From the NCBI GenBank assembly GCA_910575555.1, contig CAJTFX010000041.1:1-37458 (forward strand): a stretch of 37,458 nucleotides of DNA. Reading direction: 5' to 3'. This stretch comes from Lachnospiraceae bacterium (lineage in GTDB: Bacteria > Bacillota > Clostridia > Lachnospirales > Lachnospiraceae). Below, piece by piece: positions 24,185 through 31,811 of the stretch (position 1 is its first letter; each line of letters begins with the position of its first letter). Made by a program: the position numbers and the translations under genes. The notes beneath the pieces are model-generated. The model was not told where the DNA came from. It did no database searches and saw only the letters and a program-made list of their open reading frames with translations.

Positions 24185-24224
24185 ACTTTAAGGGTATGAC
24201 ATAAAAAATGAAAGGTAGATATGT

Positions 24225-24386
24225 TTATTTTAACTCGCCATGTTTAGATTCATGCTGTGCAACAGCTTGACGAATTAGGTAGAGCACTTCTCCGTTGATG
24301 GAACGACCATCAAATTCTGCCATGCTTTTTAGTTTTTTATGTGTTTCTGAATCAATGCGTAGACCTAAATGTTTATCTTTTTTCAT
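24225..24386 (-). CDS. Ribbon-helix-helix (Arc-type) DNA-binding protein
   Basis: 53 residues, start ATG at 24386 preceded on the minus strand by GGAGGGATT. It begins MKKDKHLGLRIDSETHKKLK and continues EFDGRSINGEVLYLIRQAV, the typical RHH beta strand (LGLRID) with the GRSINGEV turn of Arc/MetJ-like regulators found on plasmids and transposons. It acts as a dimer on palindromic operators, and the AAGTAC-type repeats in its upstream region (24410-24492) are natural targets. It probably represses itself and the divergent membrane-protein gene. Confidence 0.85.
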   Translation of the reverse strand: MKKDKHLGLRIDSETHKKLKSMAEFDGRSINGEVLYLIRQAVAQHESKHGELK

Positions 24387-24409
24387 AATCCCTCCTGTGT
24401 GTTTGGTAT

Positions 24410-24492
24410 AAGTACAAAATAAGTTCTCTCGAATGAGTACATTTTAAGTACATACGGTGGTATTATGGAATAAATGGACTTATTTTAAGTAC
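24410..24492. promoter_or_regulatory. Three AAGTAC-type repeats between divergent genes
   Basis: Related imperfect palindromes: AAGTACAAAATAAGT (24410-24424), GAGTACATTTTAAGTAC (24435-24451) and GGACTTATTTTAAGTAC (24476-24492). They resemble the GGACT palindromes at 24115 and 24169. They fill the region between the leftward RHH gene and the rightward gene at 24520, as an operator cluster would. Confidence 0.55.
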
Positions 24493-24519
24493 ACTAAATT
24501 TTTTGAAAAGGGATTCAGT

Positions 24520-25092
24520 ATGAAAACAGAGGGGAAAAAAAGGTATTATCGAATCAGGGTAAGTCTATTATGGCCGATAATAGGAGGAATTTTTTTATTG
24601 ATTATGGGGACATATTTTAAAGATGAATTATTTGAAAAATGGAGAAAAAGTGGGGGGATAGAAGATATTGTTTATGAAGGAGTCAGCTCTAACCTTAAAG
24701 ATCCGGAAACATGTTATCTTTGTGGAAAAAGTGATTATAGTATGATGAGTTATTACCGAAAATTTGATACAATAGGAGTGATTTCTCTGAATGATTGGTA
24801 TGTGTTAGAACTTCGGTTAAAGTGTCATGATGAAAACGGAAATGAAGTGAACGGGGACAGTAATACAACTTTTGGAAATACCGGGGAAATTTCTTATTCT
24901 TCAGACAGTAGTTTTAATGGTACAATAGCATCCGTCAAAATTTCTTTAGAGGATAATTATAAGCTGGAAATAGAAAAATTACAAGAGCATTTGTGTCAGC
25001 AGTGCCTGAATAAAGTTATAGAATCTTTGGAATTTTATAAATGGAAAAATGAAAAAAAAAGAGGCAGTTCCTCTTTGCCTAGTAGACTTTAA
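24520..25092 (+). CDS. Membrane-anchored protein with two CxxC pairs, function unknown
   Basis: 190 residues from ATG 24520 (AAAAGGGA in front). An in-frame TTG-type start further upstream would run through the operator repeats and is less likely. One hydrophobic span near 15-34 (VSLLWPIIGGIFLLIMGTYF) anchors it. The outside part has CYLCG and LCQQC pairs that could bind zinc or form disulfides, and a Ser/Gly/Asn-rich middle. I do not recognise the family. It is divergent from the RHH regulator and probably under its control. Confidence 0.65.
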   Translation: MKTEGKKRYYRIRVSLLWPIIGGIFLLIMGTYFKDELFEKWRKSGGIEDIVYEGVSSNLKDPETCYLCGKSDYSMMSYYRKFDTIGVISLNDWYVLELRLKCHDENGNEVNGDSNTTFGNTGEISYSSDSSFNGTIASVKISLEDNYKLEIEKLQEHLCQQCLNKVIESLEFYKWKNEKKRGSSSLPSRL

Positions 25093-25216
25093 GACACTGG
25101 AGATCTATTCCCTCCAAGACTGGCAGCGGGGGTGCTTAATCCGGGACTATTGGGTAAAGATAGAAAACGATGAGGATGAAAATAAAATTGTAATAGACGC
25201 ATATACTATCCCATAG
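25049..25216 (+). CDS. Small overlapping ORF, 55 residues, unknown
   Basis: Starts MKKKEAVPLCLVDFKTLEIY and ends KIVIDAYTIP. It begins inside the last 44 bases of the preceding gene in another frame. The composition is protein-like, with folded-looking aromatic and hydrophobic spacing. No clear ribosome site is visible, so it may be translationally coupled, or it may be the original tail of the upstream gene after a frameshift in the A-run near 25051-25060. A hairpin follows (GGGGCTG near 25243 with CAGCCCC near 25276), likely the shared terminator. Confidence 0.4.
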   Translation: MKKKEAVPLCLVDFKTLEIYSLQDWQRGCLIRDYWVKIENDEDENKIVIDAYTIP

Positions 25217-25307
25217 CAAAATACAAAACTGTAACGAGAAAAGGGGGCTGCGAATAAATGAAAAATTATTTTTTACAGCCCCTTTCTGCTAGTTGCTTAT
25301 TGATTCA

Positions 25308-25511
25308 TTATTCCTCGTTACTAGGTACTAAAGTAGCTGGTCCAATATATTCAAGTTCACTTTCTTTTGCAAATATACATGCGGTTCCTTGTTCTGGAAT
25401 CGGAACATAAACCATGATTCTCCCGTTTTTTATTTCACCTATAATGCCAATGCATCCACACCACTTATGTTTCTCGTTAAACTGTACTACACAGTCTTTC
25501 TCAAGCATCAT
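25308..25511 (-). CDS. Small unknown protein, 67 residues
   Basis: Begins MMLEKDCVVQFNEKHKWCGC, with a beta-rich look (IGIIGEIKNGRIMVYVPIP). GGAGG stands before the ATG at 25511 on the minus strand, which makes it a credible gene. There is no recognised family; small proteins of this look are common cargo of gut mobile elements. It shares the hairpin at about 25240-25285 as terminator in the opposite direction. Confidence 0.6.
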   Translation of the reverse strand: MMLEKDCVVQFNEKHKWCGCIGIIGEIKNGRIMVYVPIPEQGTACIFAKESELEYIGPATLVPSNEE

Positions 25512-25645
25512 TCTACCTCCAATTAAAAAAATGGTTACTTCTGTTTTGGGCTCCTGTTATTTTGACTATTTAAGAATAACGTAGGATACGAGAGTTCGTC
25601 TATCCCCTATTAAATATAGGCGGTATTGAAAAATCTTTAATACTG

Positions 25646-25870
25646 TCATTGCTTTTCAGTCTTTAACAAATAATAATCGTAACTGTAAAATAATAATGCA
25701 AACCAATATATATGTTTGCGATGATCTGGTAAGTTGATGATTTTTTTAAAAATCTTATCTGGTTCTTTGCCTAATAATAACATCAAAAATCTGTCCCATG
25801 GGTAAGCTTCCATAAGGAAGTTAAAACTAAAACACTTTGTAATCAGCCAAAATGATTGGATTGTAGGCAA
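25646..25870 (-). CDS. Doubtful ORF or gene remnant, 74 residues
   Basis: Open from TTG at 25870 with no ribosome site. The aromatic-rich sequence (AYPWDRFLMLLLGKEPDKIF, HIYWFALLFYSYDYYLLKTE) looks like a real protein end rather than a random frame, so it may be the C-terminal remnant of a gene cut off when the Tn4451-like element arrived. The family is unknown. Confidence 0.3.
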   Translation of the reverse strand: MPTIQSFWLITKCFSFNFLMEAYPWDRFLMLLLGKEPDKIFKKIINLPDHRKHIYWFALLFYSYDYYLLKTEKQ

Positions 25871-25897
25871 ATTTAATTCATATGGAGGAATTACAAA

Positions 25898-26272
25898 ATG
25901 AACGAATCATTATTTAAACAGTTAGGTGGCGCATATCACGAAGAAAATGGGTATCTGATTCCAGATTTATTATTGCCCGCCGAAGAAGAACAGCCAATAG
26001 GCATATGGGGACAGCGGCATCTAGATTATTTGAAGCAATATTGCAAAGTTACATACACCAATCTTCTTACAAGTGGCAAGCTGAATGCTTATCTTATCAG
26101 CATTGACAGACAGGCGCAGGAACGCTTTGAAAGGCTCATAGAGGGCATGAAACAAGCACAGGGCATAACGGAACAGCTAAAATCTGAAAATGCCTTAGAA
26201 TGGGTAGGACAGTTAGGCAACATAAGAGCTTGTGCAAGGGAGATTGTAAATAAGGAAATCATTTTTGCATAA
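25898..26272 (+). CDS. tnpV: TnpV-like transposon protein
   Basis: 124 residues with the TnpV pattern: LGGAYHEENGYLIPDL at the start, IGIWGQRHLDYLKQ in the middle and ALEWVGQLGNIRACAREIV near the end. TnpV is carried by Tn4451/Tn4453-type elements, where its function is unknown. ATGGAGGAATTACAAAATG gives a strong start. It marks the left part of the element here. Confidence 0.85.
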   Translation: MNESLFKQLGGAYHEENGYLIPDLLLPAEEEQPIGIWGQRHLDYLKQYCKVTYTNLLTSGKLNAYLISIDRQAQERFERLIEGMKQAQGITEQLKSENALEWVGQLGNIRACAREIVNKEIIFA

Positions 26273-26375
26273 GTGGACAAAAGCGGCAGGGAGAAATCTC
26301 TGTCGCTTTTGTAATGTCAAGAATTTTATGGATTTTGCAAATAAGTGATTTCTGCGCTATGTCAAATTATGACTA

Positions 26376-26430
26376 TTGCATAAATTAAAGAATAGTGCTA
26401 AAATAGTTATTGACTTCAAGTCAATAACTA
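26376..26430 (+). promoter_or_regulatory. TetR promoter with 27-bp palindromic operator
   Basis: TTGCAT (26376-26381), 17-base spacer, TAAAAT (26399-26404). Starting at the last base of the -10, positions 26404-26430 form a perfect palindrome around C26417 with arms TAGTTATTGACTT and AAGTCAATAACTA. This is the expected operator of the TetR gene directly downstream, covering the transcription start. Confidence 0.85.
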
Positions 26431-26454
26431 AATACAAAGGAGGTGCAATCACAT

Positions 26455-27165
26455 TTGGCTAGACCTGTAAAAAAGACACCAGAGGAATGGAGAAAAGCAA
26501 TCCTAAATGCTGCCCAAAACTTATTTATTTCTAAAGGATATGAGGAAACTTCAATTTTCGATATTATGGACATGGTAGGCGGAGCAAAAGGAATGTTTTA
26601 CCGTTGTTTCCAAAGCAAAGAGGAAGTAATGTACGCATTAGGCAATCAAATGTTTTTCGAGGACAACCCATTTGAAGCAGTCAAGGGGAGAGATGACTTG
26701 AACGGTCTGCAAAAAATCAGGCTGTTGCTTACACTGAATCAATCGGACGCTGAACGAAACCAGATAAATATGCAGGCAGTCCCGATTTTGAAAGACCCGC
26801 ACATTTTGGCGGCGGCAGTTGCGGAAAACAGGCGTGTATTAACTCCCTTGTGGCTGGAATTGTTGGATGAGGGAAAAAAGGACGGTTCTATCAAGACAGA
26901 ATACACAAAGGAGATTTCCGAACTTTTGCCGCTTATCAACTTCTGGCTCATGCCCTCGGTATTCCCTGCAACAGAGGAAGAACTGTATCATAAATATCAT
27001 TTTGTGAAAGAAATGTTAGCCCATATGGGACTGCCACTTTATGATGACGATGCGACATCCTTTACAGAAAAATTTATTACTGATATTACGGAAACACCCT
27101 GCGGGCATACCTCTATGCCAGAGAATGCAGGAAAAATCAATGAAAAAGGAGGGAATCAGCCATGA
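26455..27165 (+). CDS. TetR-family repressor of the MFS exporter
   Basis: 236 residues from TTG 26455, 11 bases after AAAGGAGG. An earlier GTG at 26443 overlaps the ribosome site. The HTH spans about 12-55 (AILNAAQNLFISKGYEETSI, then MVGGAKGMFYRCFQSKEEVM). The remainder is a helical ligand and dimer domain. It overlaps the MFS gene by ATGA, and the palindrome on its promoter indicates autorepression relieved by a drug or metabolite that the exporter removes. Confidence 0.93.
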   Translation: MARPVKKTPEEWRKAILNAAQNLFISKGYEETSIFDIMDMVGGAKGMFYRCFQSKEEVMYALGNQMFFEDNPFEAVKGRDDLNGLQKIRLLLTLNQSDAERNQINMQAVPILKDPHILAAAVAENRRVLTPLWLELLDEGKKDGSIKTEYTKEISELLPLINFWLMPSVFPATEEELYHKYHFVKEMLAHMGLPLYDDDATSFTEKFITDITETPCGHTSMPENAGKINEKGGNQP

Positions 27166-28415
27166 CGGAAAAATTATTTACGAAAAATTTTGTGCTCCTT
27201 ATTTTGGGGCAGCTAACCTCATTGTTTGGAAATTTCATATTGAAATTGGCATTGTCCATGTATGTATTGGAAGCGACTGGTTCGGCAGCCATATTTGCAG
27301 GGATATTGTCTGCTGCTACAATACCGACCATTCTTTTGTCACCGCTTGGCGGTATCTTGGCGGACAGGGCAGACAGACGGAATATTATGGTGGCGTTAGA
27401 CGCATTGACTGGCGTATCAGTTTTATGTGCGACGCTATTCATCTCGGAAAACAATGCCATTGCTGTAATCAGTACGTTGCTTATTATTCTTTCTATTTTG
27501 GGTGCGTTTGAAACGCCTACTGTTCAAGCGTGTATTCCCACTATGTTACAAGGCGACAATATTATGAAAGGAAATGCCGTTGTAAATCAAGTGGCATCTT
27601 TATCCTATCTGATTGCCCCTATGTTGGGCGGCGTATTGTATGCCATGCTTGGGCTAAAACCCGTAATGTATGCGAGCGTTGTCTGTTTTTTTATTACTGC
27701 CCTGATTGAATGTTTTATAAAATTGAGCAATCAGCGTATTCAAAATCAAGGCGGTGTGCTTCAGATTGTTAAGCAGGATTTTTTATCAAGTATGCAGTAT
27801 ATTACAAAAGAACAGACCAGCATATCAAAGATGTTGCTCTTAACGGCATTATCAAGGTTTTTTGTGATGGGCATTACCATAGTCGGACTTCCCTTTCTTG
27901 TGCGGACTGTCCTCGGATTGAATGCAAAATATTATGGGGCAGCGGAAAGTGCGTTGGCAGTCGCTACAATCTTAGGGAGCATTGCCGCAGGAATTTTGGC
28001 AGAGAAATTGAAAATACATAAATTATCTGTCCTGCTTGCTTCTATGGGTATTTTCATTATCCCTGCCGGCATTGTTTTCATTTTGCCAGTGAATGCCATT
28101 ATAAAGTATGGAGTTACGGTTGTATCATTTTGCGGTATGCAGGCTGTTATTAGTATATTTTCTATTTTCGCTGTTTCCCTCATACAGCAGAGGACGCCAA
28201 ATCATTTAATAGGAAAAGTGATGGCTTATACATCAATGGTTACTTTGTGTGTTCAGCCCATAGGACAAATTGTGTACGGTTTTTTGTTTGACAGATTTTA
28301 CAGTGCCATATATTTTGTCTTAATCCCGACTGGCATCATAGTTTGCATTGTAGGATTATCTGCAATGAGCTTCTTTAAGAATATGGAAAAGGAACAGCAG
28401 GAGGTGTCAGCATGA
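27162..28415 (+). CDS. MFS multidrug-type exporter
   Basis: 417 residues with about 12 hydrophobic spans. It begins KNFVLLILGQLTSLFGNFIL and has the MFS motif A variant GGILADRADRRNIM after span 2. It belongs to the proton-driven drug exporter group that includes Mef-like macrolide pumps; the substrate cannot be told. It is coupled to TetR upstream and to the KTR gene downstream, both by ATGA overlaps, so the three form one operon of likely resistance cargo. Confidence 0.92.
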   Translation: MTEKLFTKNFVLLILGQLTSLFGNFILKLALSMYVLEATGSAAIFAGILSAATIPTILLSPLGGILADRADRRNIMVALDALTGVSVLCATLFISENNAIAVISTLLIILSILGAFETPTVQACIPTMLQGDNIMKGNAVVNQVASLSYLIAPMLGGVLYAMLGLKPVMYASVVCFFITALIECFIKLSNQRIQNQGGVLQIVKQDFLSSMQYITKEQTSISKMLLLTALSRFFVMGITIVGLPFLVRTVLGLNAKYYGAAESALAVATILGSIAAGILAEKLKIHKLSVLLASMGIFIIPAGIVFILPVNAIIKYGVTVVSFCGMQAVISIFSIFAVSLIQQRTPNHLIGKVMAYTSMVTLCVQPIGQIVYGFLFDRFYSAIYFVLIPTGIIVCIVGLSAMSFFKNMEKEQQEVSA

Positions 28416-28600
28416 AGCAGGAAAAGTGGCTATTGTGTCCTGTATGCGGAAACAAGACGAGACTGAAATTGCGTGAAGATACGGTACTTGAGAAATTCCC
28501 TTTATTTTGCCCAAAATGTAAACAGGAAACTCTTATAAATGTCCGACAAATGAATATATCTGTTATCAGAGAGCCAGACGCACAGACGCAGAGCCGATGA
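28412..28600 (+). CDS. Cysteine-rich KTR zinc-ribbon protein
   Basis: 62 residues. CPVCGNKTRLKLREDT and FCPKCKQETLINVRQMN give two CxxC knuckles and the KTR motif of the Cys_rich_KTR family, a small mobile-element protein. It overlaps the MFS gene (ATGA). Its stop codon lies inside the terminator stem that follows (28590-28639). Function is unknown; zinc binding is likely. Confidence 0.9.
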   Translation: MKQEKWLLCPVCGNKTRLKLREDTVLEKFPLFCPKCKQETLINVRQMNISVIREPDAQTQSR

Positions 28601-28639
28601 ACTTGTGAAATAAAATCACAGTTTGTTGGCTCTGTTTTT
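28590..28639 (+). terminator. Terminator of the TetR-MFS-KTR operon
   Basis: AGAGCC (28590-28595) and GGCTCT (28628-28633) close a long loop, followed by GTTTTT. A similar copy lies at 29426-29475. Confidence 0.65.
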
Positions 28640-28837
28640 GCTTATGCAGACAGTCAAGATTTTTCATTTTGCTGCTCTATCTTACAATACATAGAAAGTC
28701 AACGATAAGCTGAATACAGACAAGACATCCATCGAAATAAGGTAAATGGCAGCAACTGCTAATTGCTTTTTGGCACTTTTCAAGCTCTTTATTTTTCTAT
28801 AAGGTCATTTTATAATAGAAAAAAGGAGGAAATTTTT

Positions 28838-29320
28838 ATGAATACAAACATCATTTCAAAATATTTGCAATTACTGCGAAAAAAACATAACTTCACACAA
28901 GACGAATTAGCAAAAAGGTTGGATATATCCAGACAAGCTGTTTCAAAATGGGAAACGGGAGCAGCTATTCCAGATTTAGAGGTTCTGTTAAAAATATCTA
29001 AGCTTTACGGAATTACAATAAATGATATTTTAGAGCCGAATATACCGACTAAAAAAATAACTGATTTTGAACAATTATCAAGAGTTCCAGAAAACGAATT
29101 AAGAGATATACTGGAACAATATGATATGACATCACTTGTGATAGCTTCAATGGGGGCATCTCCAGAAATAAATAATTTGCTGGAAAAATTATTTCCAGAT
29201 GTAGATTATAAAATGGAAAGAAACCGTATTGGCAGAGTTAGAATTGATGAAGTTGAAAGAATACAACAGGAAATAGTCTCTGTCATAAATTTACGAGCTT
29301 TAGATAGTGAACTTTTATAA
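28838..29320 (+). CDS. XRE-family regulator
   Basis: 160 residues from ATG 28838 with AAAGGAGG in front. The HTH is at about 8-62 (LRKKHNFTQDELAKRLDISR, QAVSKWETGAAIPDLEVLLK). A C-terminal part of about 95 residues, rich in Glu/Asp/Ile, may be a dimer domain. An ATTTTATAATAG stretch just upstream looks like a -10 box. It probably controls element functions, but its target is not visible. Confidence 0.88.
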   Translation: MNTNIISKYLQLLRKKHNFTQDELAKRLDISRQAVSKWETGAAIPDLEVLLKISKLYGITINDILEPNIPTKKITDFEQLSRVPENELRDILEQYDMTSLVIASMGASPEINNLLEKLFPDVDYKMERNRIGRVRIDEVERIQQEIVSVINLRALDSELL

Positions 29321-29923
29321 AATTATAAGTCAAGAAATGAAGTAATATGACAAAAGGTAAATGAGCAATCTTGAGAAGCAAGAAATTTGAAATAGCAGTT
29401 ATTAAAGAGCCAGACACATAGATGCAGAGCCGATAAACATGTGAGTTAATATCATAGTCTGTCGGTTCTCTTTCATTTTATAAGGTTTTAAAGCAACCGC
29501 CCACCAAATAAAAAAAACGGCGTGTGGCGGGCGATTTTGCTATGCCCAAAAACTTAACAGACACTCTCCAGACCTGTTTTAGAGTTTGGAGGTTTTTTTT
29601 ATGTTCTTTTTTCGGGCAGTAATCTATCTGCTCATGCAACGCAGAGTTTATCCATACATAGCATATCGGGGATTGGCAGGAAGCCAGTTAAAAAAATCCC
29701 TGCCCATGCAACGCTGCTTCTCACCATGAAACCAGAAGTAGAATCTCCGTTTAACAGAATATGTATCTCCTATAACCGTAGAGGTCAAAGTGCCTTTGCG
29801 GTTTTTCTTTTGTCGTTTTTTATCGGAATATGCCGCAAGGCTGTTTCTGCTGTTGGATGTCGTTCGCCGCCTTTCCAATCTGGATTATTACATTTCAAAA
29901 ATTTCAGATTGGAGGAAAAAAGA
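29321..29923. other. Gene-free stretch with a KTR gene remnant and terminators
   Basis: A fragment at 29380-29421 reads KFEIAVIKEPDT then stop, matching the end of the KTR protein (NISVIREPDA). It is followed at 29426-29475 by a second version of that gene's terminator (AGAGCCGA with TCGGTTCT). This is the scar of a second KTR gene. Another terminator sits at 29566-29600 (CTCCAGAC with GTTTGGAG, then eight T). A direct repeat CATGCAACGC occurs near 29634 and 29705. The rest appears to be an untranslated leader of the next gene. Confidence 0.6.
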
Positions 29924-30349
29924 ATGGCATACAACAACGGACGGGAGAACAGAAAATGGCTTATCTGGAAAGAAGCCGAGGAAAAAATATTGAGGGAACA
30001 CGGAGTTGACGAAACCACCATTGAACAAATCCGTACAGACGACAGGGCAGACTTCAATTCCAACAGGAGGTTTTACCATTGGACAAGCGACTTCGGCGAA
30101 TACCTTGAGGGGATGGCAGACAGGGAGCGGGATACCGAGGTAAAGTCGGTTGCCGATTTACTGGATGAGATTGAGGACGAAACTCTGTATCGGGCATTGC
30201 TTACGGTGGACAGGCGTACCCTGCAAATCATCCTGCTGAAAATGCAGGGCTATTCCACAAAGGAGATTGCCCCGCTTATCGGATTGACAACAGGGGCTAT
30301 CTATGCAAGGCTAGACCATCTGCGGAAAAAGCTGCGGAAGATTTTATAA
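29924..30349 (+). CDS. Sigma-70-like (region 4) factor of mobile elements
   Basis: 141 residues from ATG 29924, with GGAGG nine bases upstream; longer frames upstream lack a site. The C-terminus is a sigma region-4 type HTH (YSTKEIAPLIGLTTGAIYAR, LDHLRKKLRKIL) after a linker resembling region 3/4 (LLTVDRRTLQIILLKMQG). The N-terminal 60 residues are specific to element-borne sigma-like proteins. It probably controls mobilization or cargo genes. Behind it is a strong terminator (GGTGGGGGAT with ATCCCCCGCC, about 30385-30409). Confidence 0.8.
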   Translation: MAYNNGRENRKWLIWKEAEEKILREHGVDETTIEQIRTDDRADFNSNRRFYHWTSDFGEYLEGMADRERDTEVKSVADLLDEIEDETLYRALLTVDRRTLQIILLKMQGYSTKEIAPLIGLTTGAIYARLDHLRKKLRKIL

Positions 30350-30473
30350 TCATCTAAGATAGACGGTTTTTCGGCGGGCTATTGGGTGGGGGATAAAAAT
30401 CCCCCGCCTAATTACTAAAATTGATGAATAAAATTCCTGTCCACAGGGAATACTAAAAAGTTTGCCCAAAATC

Positions 30474-30501
30474 TTGACACAGATATAGCCGCTATGATAT
30501 T
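30474..30501 (+). promoter_or_regulatory. Promoter of the DUF6194 gene
   Basis: A perfect TTGACA (30474-30479) and GATATT (30496-30501), 16 bases apart, about 50 bases before the start codon. Confidence 0.55.
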
Positions 30502-30552
30502 CTAAAATACTCATAGAAGAATCAGAAGTAAGACAGAAATGGAGCTGTCAGA

Positions 30553-31002
30553 ATGACACCAGATAAACTATTGAATTACTGCCTTCAAAATCTTGAGGGG
30601 ACAGTCTTAGTTGAGAGTTGGGGCGAGAAAGGGATTTTCTATAACCCAGACCATGTGCTGAAGCGTGGCGTTTATATATTGACGGTTAAGGAAAAAGACG
30701 GTGATAATGACAAAGGTTCTGGTTTAAACAGGGAGAACGTCTACCGTGTGAATCTGGGAATACGGAAAAACACTTTTGCGGAATTGTTTGGGGCAGTCCC
30801 AAAACGTCCGCCAGCAGGCGGCGTTGTAGATATGGATTACGACTTTACCGCATTGAATGAGATACTTCCCCATCCCGTCTACGCATGGATGGCGTGGATA
30901 TGTGCGTTGAACCCCTCTGAAAAGACATTCGAGGAATTGAAACCATATATCCAAGAATCCTATGAGTATGCAAAGGAGAAATTTAAGAAACGCAGGAAGT
31001 AA
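30553..31002 (+). CDS. DUF6194-family protein
   Basis: 149 residues matching what I recall of DUF6194: VLVESWGEKGIFYNPDH near the start, RGVYILTVKEKDGDND, ENVYRVNLGIRKNTF, and HPVYAWMAWICALNPSEKTF near the end. It is a soluble single domain, reminiscent of MmcQ/YjbR-like folds. Biochemical function is unknown. It has its own promoter between the sigma-like gene and the mobilization genes, so it is passenger cargo of the transposon. Confidence 0.75.
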   Translation: MTPDKLLNYCLQNLEGTVLVESWGEKGIFYNPDHVLKRGVYILTVKEKDGDNDKGSGLNRENVYRVNLGIRKNTFAELFGAVPKRPPAGGVVDMDYDFTALNEILPHPVYAWMAWICALNPSEKTFEELKPYIQESYEYAKEKFKKRRK

Positions 31003-31453
31003 TAAAATTAAATAGCACATAGATGGAAGAATGGAATGTCAGCCAACGGACAAGGCTGACCGCCGCCGAATTTATGTTGCCCTTTTCGGCTGGTGTATGG
31101 CAGCATGGTTTTGAATCCCAAAGCCGTTACATAGCATTGCGAATCCGAGCAGGAGAAATCTCTCCTGTCATTCGTGGTGTCGTGTAGCGGCTTTTCATTT
31201 ATCCAAAAGTCAAGAAAAATCAAATCCAGAACGGAGGTGCAAGGACATAGGATTTTCTTTTCGGCGGGTAAGACAGGCATTAAGAATGTCGCTGCACAGG
31301 AAAAATGCTCTGCGGCGTTGTCCACAGAGATAGCGAGCATCGGATTGTGTCAGCCACAATCCAATCCACAGCCTAAAGGCGTGTGGACTTCTCTCAGGGG
31401 ACAGCCCCTGTTTACCCCGAAGAAAGAAAAATAAGACTGGAGGATTGAGGAAA
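31003..31453. other. Intergenic mobilization region, possible oriT
   Basis: No convincing gene. The inverted repeat GTCAGCC (31038-31044) and GGCTGAC (31054-31060) with a nine-base loop, and AGGAGA with TCTCCT near 31151-31166, lie upstream of the mobilization genes where an origin of transfer is expected. CCGCCGCCGAATTTATG just after the first repeat recurs inside the MobC-like gene near 31566. A frame at 31174-31434 is open but has no ribosome site and biased composition. Confidence 0.35.
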
Positions 31454-31810
31454 ATGAGCAGAGAAAAATCAGAAAAGGATGTGCGGAATGTCCCGATTAC
31501 TGTCCGATTGAACGAGGAAGAACACCAAAAATTAAAGCAGTGCGCCGCCGCTTGCGGTCTGTCCGCCGCCGAATTTATGCGCCAGTTATGTAAAGGAAAT
31601 GTCCCTCAGCCACAGCCTAAAACCGAGTTTTGGGAGCTGTTAAACAAGCTCTATGAAGTGCATGACGCTTTCAAAAAGTGTGTTCCCTACTATCCAACCG
31701 CCGCTGAAATCTGTAAAGAAATTGAAGATTTTATCTTAGAATTGCAACAGAAAACAACTCTCCCGCAACGATTTAGCGTAGAAGAATTGACAGAACAGGG
31801 GGCGGTCTGA
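31454..31810 (+). CDS. mobC: MobC-like relaxosome accessory protein
   Basis: 118 residues from ATG 31454, nine bases after GGAGG. An RHH-type N-terminus (NVPITVRLNEEEHQKLKQCA, then GLSAAEFMRQLCKG) is typical of MobC proteins that bind oriT and help the relaxase nick. It ends one base before the relaxase start, so the pair is coupled. Confidence 0.85.
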   Translation: MSREKSEKDVRNVPITVRLNEEEHQKLKQCAAACGLSAAEFMRQLCKGNVPQPQPKTEFWELLNKLYEVHDAFKKCVPYYPTAAEICKEIEDFILELQQKTTLPQRFSVEELTEQGAV

Positions 31811-31811
31811 T

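Noticed and set aside
29730-29923. Upstream extension of the sigma-like gene from 29726
   Set aside because: No ribosome site for the long form, while GGAGG is well placed for ATG 29924; the extra residues are unlike sigma-type proteins.
31174-31434. 86-residue open frame before mobC
   Set aside because: No ribosome site, low-complexity basic composition, and it lies in the likely transfer-origin region.
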